Below, in pieces: positions 22,596 to 32,397 of a stretch of 41,081 bases of DNA (its first letter is position 1; each line of letters starts with the position of its first letter). Source of the DNA: Brevundimonas sp. UBA986 (lineage in GTDB: Bacteria > Pseudomonadota > Alphaproteobacteria > Caulobacterales > Caulobacteraceae); the NCBI GenBank assembly GCA_002292165.1, contig DBBK01000152.1:1-41081 (forward strand). Direction: 5' to 3'. The notes under the pieces were generated by a model. That model saw only the letters and a list, made by a program, of their open reading frames with translations, did not search any database and had not been told where the DNA came from. The translations under genes were made by a program, and so were the position numbers.

Positions 22596-23456
22596 ATGAC
22601 ACGCACCCTCGCCCTTCTCGCGACCGCCTCGACCCTCGCCCTCTTCGCCGCCCCGGCGTCGGCCCAGACCCTGTTCGGCCAGTCCGGTCCCGACAGCTGG
22701 ACCGGCCCCTATGTCGGCGTCTTCGGCGGCTTCACCCAGCAGAACGGCCAGGGCGACGAGCGACTGCGCTTCGACCGCAATCTGGATGGGAACTACGGCG
22801 ACACCGTCACCCTCGCCTCGCCCGCCGGAGCCGACGCCTTTTCGCCCGGCTATTGCGGCGGCGCGGCCAACTCCAACGCCGCCGCGGGCGGCTGCGACAA
22901 GGACGCGCCGGGCACGCAGGGCGGCGTCCGCGCCGGCTACGACTACCAGATGGGCAGCTTCGTCGTCGGCGTGGTCGGCGACTACAGCGCCGGCAATCAG
23001 GAAGACAGCGTCACCGGCTTCTCCACCACCCCGGCCGCCTATGTCTTCACCCGCACCCTCAACAACCTCGCCGCCATCCGCGCCCGCGTCGGCTACGCCT
23101 ACGGCCCGGCCCTGATCTATGCGACCGGCGGCGCCGCCACGGCCGAGGTGGAGAACCGCTTCTTCACCACCAACGGCGCCAACACCTTCACCGCCCGCGT
23201 CGATGACGACCGCGCCGACGGCTACCAGCTGGGCGGCGGCGTCGAATATTCCCTGACGCCCAACCTCAGCGTCACCGGCGAATATCTCTACAGCTCGCTC
23301 GACGCCGGCGACCACGTCATCCGCGTGACGCAAGGCTCCGCCCCGGCGACCAACCCCTTCGTCCTGGCCCCCAACACCACCGGCACGGACATGATCCGCT
23401 CCAACTCCAAGTTCGGCCTGCACGCCTTCAACATCGGAATGAGCTACCGCTTCTGA
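22596..23456 (+). CDS. Outer-membrane beta-barrel protein (Omp25/31-like porin family)
   Basis: Small outer-membrane barrel, 286 aa. The signal peptide is MTRTLALLATASTLALFAAPASAQ. WTGPYVGVFGGF starts the barrel, typical of the OMP_b-brl family of alphaproteobacteria. Alternating strands such as AAIRARVGYAYGPALIYATGGAA and YQLGGGVEYSLTPNLSVTGEYLY follow, and the protein ends ...HAFNIGMSYRF with the terminal Phe needed for BAM recognition. A loop GGGAAN-SNAAAGGCDKDAPG contains two cysteines likely to pair. Structural or permeability role; no specific ligand can be assigned. The gene has its own terminator at 23507-23534. Confidence 0.88.
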   Translation: MTRTLALLATASTLALFAAPASAQTLFGQSGPDSWTGPYVGVFGGFTQQNGQGDERLRFDRNLDGNYGDTVTLASPAGADAFSPGYCGGAANSNAAAGGCDKDAPGTQGGVRAGYDYQMGSFVVGVVGDYSAGNQEDSVTGFSTTPAAYVFTRTLNNLAAIRARVGYAYGPALIYATGGAATAEVENRFFTTNGANTFTARVDDDRADGYQLGGGVEYSLTPNLSVTGEYLYSSLDAGDHVIRVTQGSAPATNPFVLAPNTTGTDMIRSNSKFGLHAFNIGMSYRF

Positions 23457-23506
23457 TCCTGTCGGAGGTTTGTCCCGGTTCGGACAGACTTATCGGTGAT
23501 AACCAT

Positions 23507-23534
23507 GGCCGGGCCTGCGAAAGCGGGTCCGGCC
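23507..23534 (+). terminator. Hairpin downstream of the outer-membrane protein gene
   Basis: GGCCGGGCCTGC-GAAA-GCGGGTCCGGCC: a 12-bp stem with two G-T pairs and a GAAA tetraloop. The T-run after it is poor (GTGTCGTTT), so termination efficiency is uncertain. Confidence 0.6.
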
Positions 23535-23585
23535 GTGTCGTTTCCGGCTTCCAGAGGGCGCCGGTCGGGCCTAATCAGCCATTCA

Positions 23586-23610
23586 TTGATCCGAAGCTTC
23601 AACGGCCTAT
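23586..23610 (+). promoter_or_regulatory. Possible promoter of the NAD-glutamate dehydrogenase gene
   Basis: TTGATC (23586-23591) and GCCTAT (23605-23610) spaced by 13 nt resemble the housekeeping pattern loosely; the -10 matches GCTANA poorly. Confidence 0.25.
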
Positions 23611-23661
23611 CGTGTCGTTGACCCCCTTGCGGCTCCGGCCGCGCCGAATGAGACCCTGCCC

Positions 23662-26600
23662 ATGTCCGGCGACCTTCGCTCCGTCCCTCAGGCGATTTCC
23701 CTGGAGGCGCTCGAAGAGGCGTTCGCCAGGGCCGGAGGGGGGAGCGGCGCGCTGCAGTCCTCCTATCTGTCCCAGGCTCACGAGGACTATGCCGACGACG
23801 AGACGCCCGAGCTGGGCGGCGCCGATCTGGCCGCCCTTCTCGCCCGGGTCTGGACCTCGGCCGATGCGCGCAAGACGGGTGAGGCCGCCCGCGTCTCGGT
23901 CCAGTCGCTCGCCGCCGCCGACGGTTCGGCCACCGGCTATGACGTCATCGCCATCGTCCAGGACGACCGCCCCTTCCTCGTCGACAGCGTCATGGGCGAG
24001 CTGGCCGACGCCGGGGTTTCGGTCCGCGCCCTCTTCCACCCGGTCGTGACCCTCGGCCGCGACGCCGCCGGCGCCCGCACCGCCGGCTCGGACCGCGAAT
24101 CGATGATCGTCGTGGTCATCGACCCCCTGCCCGCCGAACGCCGCGAGGCCCTGTCCACGGCCCTGACCGAGACCCTCGCCGACGTTCAGGCCGCCGTCGC
24201 CGACCACGGCGCCATGCACGAGTTGATGGAGCGTTCGGTCGCCCATCTGGAGGCCTGCCCCGGCACCGTCGACCCGACCGTCGTCGCCGAGACCCTGGAG
24301 TTCCTGCGCTGGCTCAACGCCGACCACTTCGTCTTCCTCGGCGCCCGCGACTACGACTATCCGCGCACCGCCGACGGCGGCTATGCCCATGAGGAGCCTC
24401 TGGGCCAGGTCTCGGCCGGGGTCGGGGTCCTGCGCGATCCGTCGCGCACCGTTCTGCGCCGCACCTCCGAGCCCGCCATCCTGACCGCCCAGATGAAGCG
24501 CCAGATGGACCTGTCGGACCCGGTCACCGTGGCCAAGGCCAATATCCGCAGCCGCGTCCACCGCCGCGCCTACATGGACTACATCGGCGTCAAGCGTTAC
24601 GGCGCCGACGGCCGCCCCTCGGGCGAGACCCGCTACGTCGGCCTGTTCACCGCCGAGGCCTATGACAGCGCCGCGTCGCAGGTGCCCCTGATCCGCGCCA
24701 AGGTCGCCGGCGCCCTCGCCCGCGCCGGCAAGGCCCCGGGCAGCCACAACGAGAAGCGCCTCAAGAACATCCTCGAGAACTATCCGCGCGACGAGCTCTT
24801 CCAGATCTCCGAGGACGAGCTGCTCAACATCTCGCTGGGCATCCTCCACCTCTACGACCGCCCGCGCATCAAGACCTTCACGCGTCAGGACCCGTTCGAC
24901 CGCTTCATCTCGGTGCTGGCCTTCATCCCGCGCGAGCGCTTCGATTCGACGGTGCGCGAGCGCATCGCCCGCATCCTCGCCGCCGCCTGGGGCGGCCGCC
25001 TGTCGGCCTGGTATCCCCAGCTGTCGGACGCGCCTCTGGTGCGCATCCACTACATCATCGGCGTGACCCCGGGCGATCACCCGACGCCCGACCCGGTCGC
25101 CCTGGAAGCCGCCGTCGCCGAGGCCGGCCGCAGCTGGATCGACCGTTTCGAGAGCGCCGCCCGCGACGCCGAGATCGACGAGGCCCAGATCGGCGCCCTG
25201 TCGGCCAAATGGGCCGAGGCCTTCGGGGCCGGCTACCGCGACCGCTATGACGCCGCCGAGGCCGTCGCCGACCTGCAGGAGATCGACCGGCTGAACGCGA
25301 CCGGAGCGGTCGGCTCCGGTGAGCCCGTCGCCGTGCGCGCCTTCCGCGCCACGGGCGACACCGAGCTTCAGTTCCGCTTCAAACTCTATCACCGCGGCGC
25401 CGCCGTGCCCCTGTCCGACGTCCTGCCGGTCCTGGCCGACATGGGCCTGAAGACGCTGGAAGAGTTCGGTCACGCCATTCGCCCCGTCGGCGATACCGAA
25501 ATCCACGTCCACGAATTCCTGCTGGAAGACCCGCGCGGCGCGGCCCTGTCCTTCGCCGACATCAAGGCCCCGTTCGAGACCGCCTTCACCGCCGTCTGGA
25601 CCGGCCTGACCGAGAGCGACGGCTTCAACCGTCTGGTCATGGAGCTGGGCGTCGACTGGCGTCAGGCGGCGCTGGTCCGCACCCTCGCCCGCTATCGCCA
25701 GCAGACCGGCCTCGACCCGTCGCAGGCCGTGCAGGAAGAGGCCCTGACCCTCTATCCCGACGTGGCCCGCGCCATCGTCTCCCTGTTCCACTGCAAGTTC
25801 GATCCCGCGCTGGGCGGAACCGCCGATGAGCGCGCCGCGAACTGCACCGAACTGTCGGACAAGATCACCGCCCTGCTGCAGGACGTGAAGAGCCTCGACC
25901 ACGACCGCGCCCTGCGTCGCCTCGCCCTGCTGGTCGGCGCGATCAAGCGCACCAACTTCTACCAGACCACGGCCGAGGGTTCGCCCAAGCCGCACATCTC
26001 GATCAAGATCGCCTCGCGCGAACTCGATGACCTGCCCCTGCCCAAGCCCTATCGCGAGATCTTCGTCTGGGCCCCGCACATCGAGGGCGTCCACCTGCGC
26101 TTCGGCCCGGTGGCGCGCGGCGGCCTGCGCTGGTCGGACCGTAGAGATGACTTCCGCACCGAGGTTCTGGGTCTGGTGAAGGCCCAGCAGGTCAAGAACG
26201 CCGTCATCGTCCCCGTCGGCTCCAAGGGCGGCTTCTTCCCGAAGAACCTGTCCGGCATCGTCCGGGCGGGCGGCGACCGCGACGCCCAGCAGGCCGAGGC
26301 CATCCGCGCCTACAAGACCTTCCTCTCGGGTCTGCTCGACATCACCGACAACATCGCCGCCGACGGCGCGGTGGTGCGCCCGGCCAATGTCGTCGCCTTC
26401 GAGGGGGATGACCCCTATCTGGTCGTCGCCGCCGACAAGGGCACGGCGACCTTCTCCGACATCGCCAACGGCGTCTCGGCCGACTTCGGCTTCTGGCTGG
26501 GCGACGCCTTCGCCTCGGGCGGTTCGATCGGCTACGACCACAAGGCCATGGGCATCACCGCCCGCGGCGCCTGGGAGGCGGTCAAGCGCCACTTCCGCGA

Positions 26601-28548
26601 GATCGGCAAGGACATCCAGTCCGAGCCCTTCACCGCCGTCGGCGTGGGCGACATGTCCGGGGACGTCTTCGGCAACGGCATGCTGCTGTCCAGGGCCACG
26701 AAACTGGTCGCCGCCTTCGACCACCGCGACATCTTCATCGACCCGACGCCCGATCCGGCCTCGTCGTGGGAAGAGCGCAACCGCCTGTTCCAGCTGCCGC
26801 GCTCGTCCTGGCAGGACTATGACAAGGCGAAGATTTCCGAAGGCGGCGGCGTCTTCTCGCGCGGCGCCAAGTCGATCCAGCTGACGCCCCAGATCAAGGC
26901 CCTGCTGGAGATCGCCGAGGACACGGTCGATCCCATCACCCTGATGCGCGCCATCCTCAAGGCCCCCGCCGAACTCCTCTACCTCGGCGGCATCGGCACC
27001 TATGTGAAGGCCTCGACCGAGACCGACGCCCAGGTCGGCGACAAGGGCACCGATGCGCTGCGCATCGACGCCGGCGAACTGCGGGTCAAGGTGGTCGGCG
27101 AGGGCGCCAACCTCGGCTTCACCCAGGCCGGCCGCATCGAATACGGCCGCAACGGCGGCCGCTCCAACACCGACGCCATCGACAACTCGGCCGGGGTCGA
27201 CACCTCCGACCATGAGGTCAACATCAAGATCCTGGTCGGATCGGCGGTCACCAACGGCGTCCTGCCGGCGGACCAGCGCACCGCCCTGCTGGCCTCCATG
27301 ACCGACGAGGTCGGCCTCAAGGTCCTGGTCCACAACTACGACCAGACCCTGGCCCTGACCCTGCAACAGGCCGAAGGCGCGGGCGCTCTCGACGCCCAGC
27401 AGCGCTTCATGCAGGCCCTGACGGCGCGCGGCAAACTCGACCGCAAGGTCGAGGGCCTGCCCAACGACCTGCGCGTCAATGAGATGAAGGCCTCGGGCAC
27501 GCCCCTGACCCGGCCCGAGCTCGCCGTTCTGATGGCCTATTCCAAGCTGGAGCTGGCCGACGAGATCGTGGCCTCCTCGGCCCCCGAGGACCCCTTCTTC
27601 GAGGAGACCCTGGTCCGCTACTTCCCGGCCCCGCTGGCGAAATACGAGGACCAGATGAAGGGTCACCGGCTGCGCCGCGAGATCGTCGCCACCGTGCTCT
27701 GCAACGAGATCGTCAATATGACGGGCCCGACCTTCCCGGACCGTCTGAAGGCCTCGGCCGAGGTCGACACCACGGCCCTGGTCATCGCCTTCGAGGCCGC
27801 CCGTCGCGTCTTCCGCCTCGACGAGGCCTGGGCCGCCGTCAACGGTCTGGACCTCAATATCCCGGCCGAGACCCAGACGGCGCTGTACACGGAAATCTCC
27901 ACCGTCCTGCGCCGCCAGACCTTCTGGCTGGCCAAGCGGGCCGGCCGAGAGGGCGTCACCGTCGACAGCCTGATCGCCGCCTACCGTCCCGCCGCCGACG
28001 CCCTGCGTCAGGAAGGCGGCGGCGTCCTGTCCCGCTTCGAACAGGGTCTGCTCGACAAGCGGCTGCAGAAATTCGCGGCCATGGGCGTGGGCGAGGATCT
28101 GGCGAAGACCATCGCCATGCTGCGTCCGCTGGTCGCCACCGCCGACATCGGCGATCTGGCGAAGGAAGCCGGCTGGTCCGAACCGGCCATGGCGCGCCTC
28201 TATCACCAGGTCGGCGCCGCCTTCGACTTCGACCGCCTGCGCGCGGCCGCCGGCGGCATCCAGTCGGGCGATCATTTCGACCGTCTGGCCGTGCGTCGCC
28301 TGATCGAGGACCTGATGAGCGAACAGGTCGCCCTGACCCGCGCCGTCGCCAAGGCTTCCGACGCCTCGGTCGGCGCCTCGGAACAGGCCGCAGAAGATGC
28401 CGTCGAGAAATGGATCGGTTCGCGTCAGGCCGTCGTCGAAGGCGTCCGCGCCTCCGTCGACGAGATCGAGGCCTCCGGCTCCGGCTGGACCTTCGCCAAA
28501 CTGACCATCGCCAACGGGGCCATCCGCTCCGTCGCCGCCTCGGTCTGA
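23662..28548 (+). CDS. gdhB: NAD-specific glutamate dehydrogenase, large (about 180 kDa) type
   Basis: Oxidatively deaminates glutamate to 2-oxoglutarate and ammonia with NAD. At 1628 aa it belongs to the L_180 class typical of Proteobacteria and Actinobacteria. The long N-terminal part (1-700) has ACT-like regulatory segments (VIAIVQDDRPFLVDSVMGEL near 95-114). The catalytic core is near 790-1110: HLRFGPVARGGLRWSDRR, then VIVPVGSKGGFFPKN with the conserved lysine, then GVGDMSGDVFGNGMLLS (about 993-1009) for the dinucleotide domain. The C-terminal helical extension is conserved. The start is the ATG at 23662. The symbol gdhB is a common label for this class, not verified for this strain. A terminator follows at 28564-28595. 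Confidence 0.95.
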   Translation: MSGDLRSVPQAISLEALEEAFARAGGGSGALQSSYLSQAHEDYADDETPELGGADLAALLARVWTSADARKTGEAARVSVQSLAAADGSATGYDVIAIVQDDRPFLVDSVMGELADAGVSVRALFHPVVTLGRDAAGARTAGSDRESMIVVVIDPLPAERREALSTALTETLADVQAAVADHGAMHELMERSVAHLEACPGTVDPTVVAETLEFLRWLNADHFVFLGARDYDYPRTADGGYAHEEPLGQVSAGVGVLRDPSRTVLRRTSEPAILTAQMKRQMDLSDPVTVAKANIRSRVHRRAYMDYIGVKRYGADGRPSGETRYVGLFTAEAYDSAASQVPLIRAKVAGALARAGKAPGSHNEKRLKNILENYPRDELFQISEDELLNISLGILHLYDRPRIKTFTRQDPFDRFISVLAFIPRERFDSTVRERIARILAAAWGGRLSAWYPQLSDAPLVRIHYIIGVTPGDHPTPDPVALEAAVAEAGRSWIDRFESAARDAEIDEAQIGALSAKWAEAFGAGYRDRYDAAEAVADLQEIDRLNATGAVGSGEPVAVRAFRATGDTELQFRFKLYHRGAAVPLSDVLPVLADMGLKTLEEFGHAIRPVGDTEIHVHEFLLEDPRGAALSFADIKAPFETAFTAVWTGLTESDGFNRLVMELGVDWRQAALVRTLARYRQQTGLDPSQAVQEEALTLYPDVARAIVSLFHCKFDPALGGTADERAANCTELSDKITALLQDVKSLDHDRALRRLALLVGAIKRTNFYQTTAEGSPKPHISIKIASRELDDLPLPKPYREIFVWAPHIEGVHLRFGPVARGGLRWSDRRDDFRTEVLGLVKAQQVKNAVIVPVGSKGGFFPKNLSGIVRAGGDRDAQQAEAIRAYKTFLSGLLDITDNIAADGAVVRPANVVAFEGDDPYLVVAADKGTATFSDIANGVSADFGFWLGDAFASGGSIGYDHKAMGITARGAWEAVKRHFREIGKDIQSEPFTAVGVGDMSGDVFGNGMLLSRATKLVAAFDHRDIFIDPTPDPASSWEERNRLFQLPRSSWQDYDKAKISEGGGVFSRGAKSIQLTPQIKALLEIAEDTVDPITLMRAILKAPAELLYLGGIGTYVKASTETDAQVGDKGTDALRIDAGELRVKVVGEGANLGFTQAGRIEYGRNGGRSNTDAIDNSAGVDTSDHEVNIKILVGSAVTNGVLPADQRTALLASMTDEVGLKVLVHNYDQTLALTLQQAEGAGALDAQQRFMQALTARGKLDRKVEGLPNDLRVNEMKASGTPLTRPELAVLMAYSKLELADEIVASSAPEDPFFEETLVRYFPAPLAKYEDQMKGHRLRREIVATVLCNEIVNMTGPTFPDRLKASAEVDTTALVIAFEAARRVFRLDEAWAAVNGLDLNIPAETQTALYTEISTVLRRQTFWLAKRAGREGVTVDSLIAAYRPAADALRQEGGGVLSRFEQGLLDKRLQKFAAMGVGEDLAKTIAMLRPLVATADIGDLAKEAGWSEPAMARLYHQVGAAFDFDRLRAAAGGIQSGDHFDRLAVRRLIEDLMSEQVALTRAVAKASDASVGASEQAAEDAVEKWIGSRQAVVEGVRASVDEIEASGSGWTFAKLTIANGAIRSVAASV

Positions 28549-28563
28549 TGCCGTACAAAAAAT

Positions 28564-28600
28564 CGCTCCGGCGGCGTGAAAGCGTCACCGGAGCGGTTTC
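28564..28600 (+). terminator. Terminator after the glutamate dehydrogenase gene
   Basis: CGCTCCGG (28564-28571) pairs with CCGGAGCG (28588-28595). An A-run precedes and GTTT follows, so it could act in both directions. Confidence 0.65.
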
Positions 28601-28642
28601 GGTTCACCGCTGGTAAAACCTTTCGGGAATACAAGGGTGTTC

Positions 28643-30619
28643 ATGGAAACCACCATGGCCACCGAACCCACCGCCTTGCCGGCGCTTAAGCCCGGCTATC
28701 TGTGGCGCGCCATGGAGCATTCGGCGGTCGGCACCGCCCTGGTCGGCCTCGACGGCGGCTGGCTGCGCATCAACGCCGCCCTGCGCGCCTTCCTCGGCTA
28801 TACCGCCGAAGAGCTGTTCGGCCTGACCTTCCAGGACGTGACCCACCCTGAGGACCTCCACAGCGACCTCAGCCTGCTGGAATCCCTCGTCGCCGGCGAC
28901 ATCCCCTCCTACCAGATGGAAAAGCGCTATATCCGCAAGGACGGCGGCGTGGTCTGGGCCCAGCTCAGCGTCGGCCTCGTGCGCGATGACGACGGCGCCC
29001 CCCTCTTCTTCATCTCCCACGTCCAGGACATCGGCGCGCGAAAGGCCGCCGACGCCGAGCGGCTGCGCCTCGCCGAGCGCGCCAACCTCGCCGTCAAGGC
29101 CGCCGAGATCGGCATCTTCGAATGGGATCTGGTCACCAACGCCCTGAGCTGGTCGCCGGAGATGTTCGCCCTCTACCGCGTCGCCCCGCCCTCCGGCGAA
29201 CTCGACTTCGCCTTCTTCGCCCGCAACCTGCACGAGGACGACGTCGGCCCGCTGGAAGCCGCGATCCAGAACGCCCTGGTCACCGACGTCATCGACACCG
29301 AGTTCCGCATCCGCCGCCTCGACGGCGACATCCGCATCATCAAGGTGCTGGGCCGGGTCCACCGTGCCGCCGACGGCGCGCCGGAACGCCTCATCGGCGC
29401 CAACTGGGACGTCACCGAGGCCCGCCTCCTGTCGCAACAGGCCGAAGCCGCCAGCCAGGCCAAGTCCCAGTTCCTCGCGGTCATGAGCCACGAGATCCGC
29501 ACCCCGATGAACGGCATTCTCGGCATGGCCCAGGCCATGGCCGCCGACGCCCTGCCCGAAGCCCAACGCGCCCGGCTGGAGATCATCTCGGAGTCCGGCG
29601 AAGCCCTGCTGGCCATCCTCAACGACATTCTCGATCTCTCCAAGGTCGAGGCGGGCAAGCTGGATCTGGAGGTCGTGCCCTTCGACCTCGGCCGCCTGCT
29701 CAACAGCCTCTCCCAGACCTTCGCCGCCACCGCCGGCGACCGCGGCCTGAAGCTGGACGTCGACCTCGGCTCGGCCGCCGGCGTCTATGAGGGCGACCCG
29801 ACCCGCCTGCGCCAGATCCTGTCCAACCTCGTCTCCAACGCCCTGAAATTCACGGCCCAGGGCGGCGTCACCCTCAAGGCCCGCCGCGCCGGCGAGAGCC
29901 TGACCCTCGAGGTCATCGACACCGGTCAGGGCATGGACGACGAGGTCCTGAACCGCATCTTCACCCCCTTCGCCCAGGCCGACAGCTCGACCACCCGCCG
30001 TTTCGGCGGCACGGGTCTGGGCCTGTCGATCGTTCGCGAACTGGCCCGACGCATGGGCGGCGACGTCTCCGTGGCCAGCCGCCCGGGCGCCGGCTCCCGC
30101 TTCGCCGTGGTCCTGCCCCTGCCTTTCATCGGCGAGGCCGAAACCCCCGCCGACGAGGCGCAAGATACCGCCGACGCCCCGCTCCCGGCCCTGCGCGTCC
30201 TCGCCGCCGAGGACAACGCCACCAACCGTCTGGTGCTGCGGACCCTGCTCGGCCAGCTCGGCGTCGAGGTGACCATCGTCGAGGACGGTCAGGCCGCCGT
30301 CGAGGCCTGGCGCGCCGGTCCCGCCGAGGGCGGCGCCTGGCACCTGATCCTGATGGACGTCCAGATGCCGGTCATGGACGGCTTCACCGCCGCCCGCACG
30401 ATCCGCGACATCGAGCGCAGCCTCGCCCTGGACCCGACCCCCATCGTCGCCCTGACCGCCAACGCCATGTCGCACCACATCGAGGCCTGCCTCGAGGCCG
30501 GCATGACCCGCCTCCTGCCCAAGCCCATCGACGTCCGCCGGCTGGCCGAGACCCTGGCCGAGGCGGCGGCGGGGCTCACGGACGCGCCGGGCGGCGCCTC
30601 GGAGACCGAGGCGGCCTGA
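28643..30619 (+). CDS. Hybrid sensor histidine kinase with two PAS domains and a receiver
   Basis: Soluble hybrid kinase of 658 aa from the ATG at 28643, which has AAGGG 5 nt upstream; a GTG two codons earlier is less likely. Order: PAS (about 15-135, AALRAFLGYTAEELFGLTFQDV), PAS (about 145-265), HisKA with His283 in VMSHEIRTPMNGILGMAQAMA, HATPase with N-box LSNLVSNALKFT and GGTGLGLSIV, then a receiver (about 510-635) with acceptor Asp572 in LILMDVQMPVMDG and the conserved Lys in LLPKPID. Such kinases usually pass phosphate to a phosphotransfer protein; none is adjacent. The PAS ligand is unknown. It is convergent with the exported protein gene. Confidence 0.93.
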   Translation: METTMATEPTALPALKPGYLWRAMEHSAVGTALVGLDGGWLRINAALRAFLGYTAEELFGLTFQDVTHPEDLHSDLSLLESLVAGDIPSYQMEKRYIRKDGGVVWAQLSVGLVRDDDGAPLFFISHVQDIGARKAADAERLRLAERANLAVKAAEIGIFEWDLVTNALSWSPEMFALYRVAPPSGELDFAFFARNLHEDDVGPLEAAIQNALVTDVIDTEFRIRRLDGDIRIIKVLGRVHRAADGAPERLIGANWDVTEARLLSQQAEAASQAKSQFLAVMSHEIRTPMNGILGMAQAMAADALPEAQRARLEIISESGEALLAILNDILDLSKVEAGKLDLEVVPFDLGRLLNSLSQTFAATAGDRGLKLDVDLGSAAGVYEGDPTRLRQILSNLVSNALKFTAQGGVTLKARRAGESLTLEVIDTGQGMDDEVLNRIFTPFAQADSSTTRRFGGTGLGLSIVRELARRMGGDVSVASRPGAGSRFAVVLPLPFIGEAETPADEAQDTADAPLPALRVLAAEDNATNRLVLRTLLGQLGVEVTIVEDGQAAVEAWRAGPAEGGAWHLILMDVQMPVMDGFTAARTIRDIERSLALDPTPIVALTANAMSHHIEACLEAGMTRLLPKPIDVRRLAETLAEAAAGLTDAPGGASETEAA

Positions 30620-30645
30620 TCACCGGCCAGATCCGTGGGGCGCGT

Positions 30646-30678
30646 CGCATGGACCCGGGGGTGTCCCGGATCCATGCG
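30646..30678. terminator. Shared hairpin between convergent genes
   Basis: CGCATGGA (30646-30653) pairs with TCCATGCG (30671-30678), with CCCGGG/CCCGG inside the arms. It sits between the ends of the hybrid kinase and the minus-strand exported protein gene, as a bidirectional terminator would. Confidence 0.55.
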
Positions 30679-30689
30679 ATCTTCGCGTC

Positions 30690-32150
30690 TCAGACCTTCG
30701 GCGCGATCCAGGCGTCGGTGATCTCGTAGTTGACGTTCATCGCCTGCACATAGACCTCGAAGCGGAAATACTGGGCTCCGGGGTCCCGCACGAAGCTGCC
30801 CTTGAAGAATTTGTAGGCCTTCTCGGCGGCGACGTTGACGACGGCGGACGAGATCACGCCGCCCGAGCCGTCCAGCTGGTGGACGACGAGCGCCAGCGGA
30901 TAGGTCGGCCCCGCTGACTCGGGGGCCCGAAGCGCGGCGCCGAAGGTGAACTCACTATAGGGCGTGCTGGACGCATCGGTGTCCTGGTAGATGGACTGGC
31001 CGACGGCCGTCGACGGGATGGAGAAGAACAGCGAGCAGTTCGAGCTCTCGCGCGGCGCCTGCGGGTTCTGGTTGTAGGCCCAGTTCAGATCGCCGATCCG
31101 GTTCCAGGGCGCGATCGTCCGGCACTGGCTGCCCGACACGCCGCAGGTCCGGGTCTGGCCGCTCGAGTTCTTGCACTGCATGTGCGTGTTCGAGAGCATG
31201 TTGATGCTCGTATAGAGCGGGTCGATGTGGAATTGGGCCGGATCCCAGCTGTTGTTTTCGGCCGGGAAAATATAGGTCCAGTCGTGGCAATCGACCAGGT
31301 AGTAGTCGGTGTTGCCGAAGTGAACCGCGCCGTTATTGGTGCCGACGCCGCAGCGCTGGACCGCGACCGGATTCGGGCCGCTGACCTTGGCCGACGACTG
31401 CCAGGCCTCCCATTTGGTCTTGCCGTATTCCTTGGTGAACATGAACACCTCGATGGCGTCCGAGTTGGTGCTGTTCTGGCTGAAGTGCCAGACCTTGATC
31501 GTGTCGAGCTGCTTGCCGCTCTGGTAGAGATAGTTGGCATAGTTGTTCCACCGGGTCAGCGAGGTGCTGGTCCGGTCGACCGTCGGGCACTGGGGGAAGG
31601 ACGCCGTCAGGGTCGTCGAGGCCTGACCCTGGCCGAACGGAACCGTCAGCCCCTTGGGCGCCAGGATCCACGAATCCGACAGGTCGCACTGACCGTTGCG
31701 CCAGAACGGCTGCCAGCCGCCGCCCTGATCATAGGTCCCGGCGATCGAGGCGTGATAGCCGTCCGTGCTCATCATGTCGTAGGCCGAGAAGCCGTCCGTC
31801 GGATTTCCGGGCGCGAAATAGGGCACATTGCCGGCCCGGGTGAAGAAGAAGTTGGAGACGACGCGGGTGCGCCCATAGATGTCGGCGACCGGGTAGGAAT
31901 CGCTGATCTGGCCCAGGATGTCCTGCACCGGCTGGTCCCACTTATGGTAGGGCAGGGGCTCGCCCGGCAGCAGCTTTCGGGCCCGCCCCGGACAGGTCAC
32001 CGGATCCTCCGTCGTCACCGCGCCCGTCGTCGCATCCGTGCAGACCTGCTGCACCAGATAGTCCTGGATCGTATCTGCCCTGGCCGCAGGGGCTCCGAAC
32101 ACCGCCGACCCTCCGATCAGCATGGCCGCCAACACCATTTTCCAATTCAT
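30690..32150 (-). CDS. Exported Cys/Trp-rich protein of unknown family
   Basis: Protein of 486 aa from the ATG at 32150, chosen over a start 10 codons upstream because AGGGCGGG precedes it and the signal peptide MNWKMVLAAMLIGGSAVFGA...ARA follows directly. The mature part has ten cysteines, suggesting disulfides, and many Trp, Tyr and Asn residues (GGGWQPFWRNGQCDLSDSW, DCHDWTYIFPAENNSWDP). The last 100 residues look like a beta sandwich (SEFTFGAALRAPES, FFKGSFVRDPGAQYFRFEVY). I do not recognise a family; a carbohydrate- or surface-binding role is possible but only a guess. Its amino-acid composition stands apart from its Ala/Arg-rich neighbours. Confidence 0.75.
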   Translation of the reverse strand: MNWKMVLAAMLIGGSAVFGAPAARADTIQDYLVQQVCTDATTGAVTTEDPVTCPGRARKLLPGEPLPYHKWDQPVQDILGQISDSYPVADIYGRTRVVSNFFFTRAGNVPYFAPGNPTDGFSAYDMMSTDGYHASIAGTYDQGGGWQPFWRNGQCDLSDSWILAPKGLTVPFGQGQASTTLTASFPQCPTVDRTSTSLTRWNNYANYLYQSGKQLDTIKVWHFSQNSTNSDAIEVFMFTKEYGKTKWEAWQSSAKVSGPNPVAVQRCGVGTNNGAVHFGNTDYYLVDCHDWTYIFPAENNSWDPAQFHIDPLYTSINMLSNTHMQCKNSSGQTRTCGVSGSQCRTIAPWNRIGDLNWAYNQNPQAPRESSNCSLFFSIPSTAVGQSIYQDTDASSTPYSEFTFGAALRAPESAGPTYPLALVVHQLDGSGGVISSAVVNVAAEKAYKFFKGSFVRDPGAQYFRFEVYVQAMNVNYEITDAWIAPKV

Positions 32151-32397
32151 CAGTACCCGCCCTGAATAAAACCCAGCCACGAATTATGGCGGTTCACGAT
32201 ACACGCGAAGCGGGATTTGGCCTCGCGGAAAATCGCGAATTCTGGCCTTGAGCGCGCTTTAGGCGACGCGCATTCCGGGTACGGAGTTATGCACCCCCAC
32301 AATGTCAGGTCGTTTCAACGCCCTCCGACCGAACGCCATCGGCCCGCATCGGTCAGGCCGGGATCGGCGCCCCGGTCTACCCCGGCGATGACGGCGG

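Noticed and set aside
23599..28275. 1558-codon open frame on the minus strand opposite the glutamate dehydrogenase gene
   Set aside because: Antisense shadow caused by high third-position GC; its Gly/Asp/Val/Gln-rich translation matches no protein and the plus-strand gene is certain.
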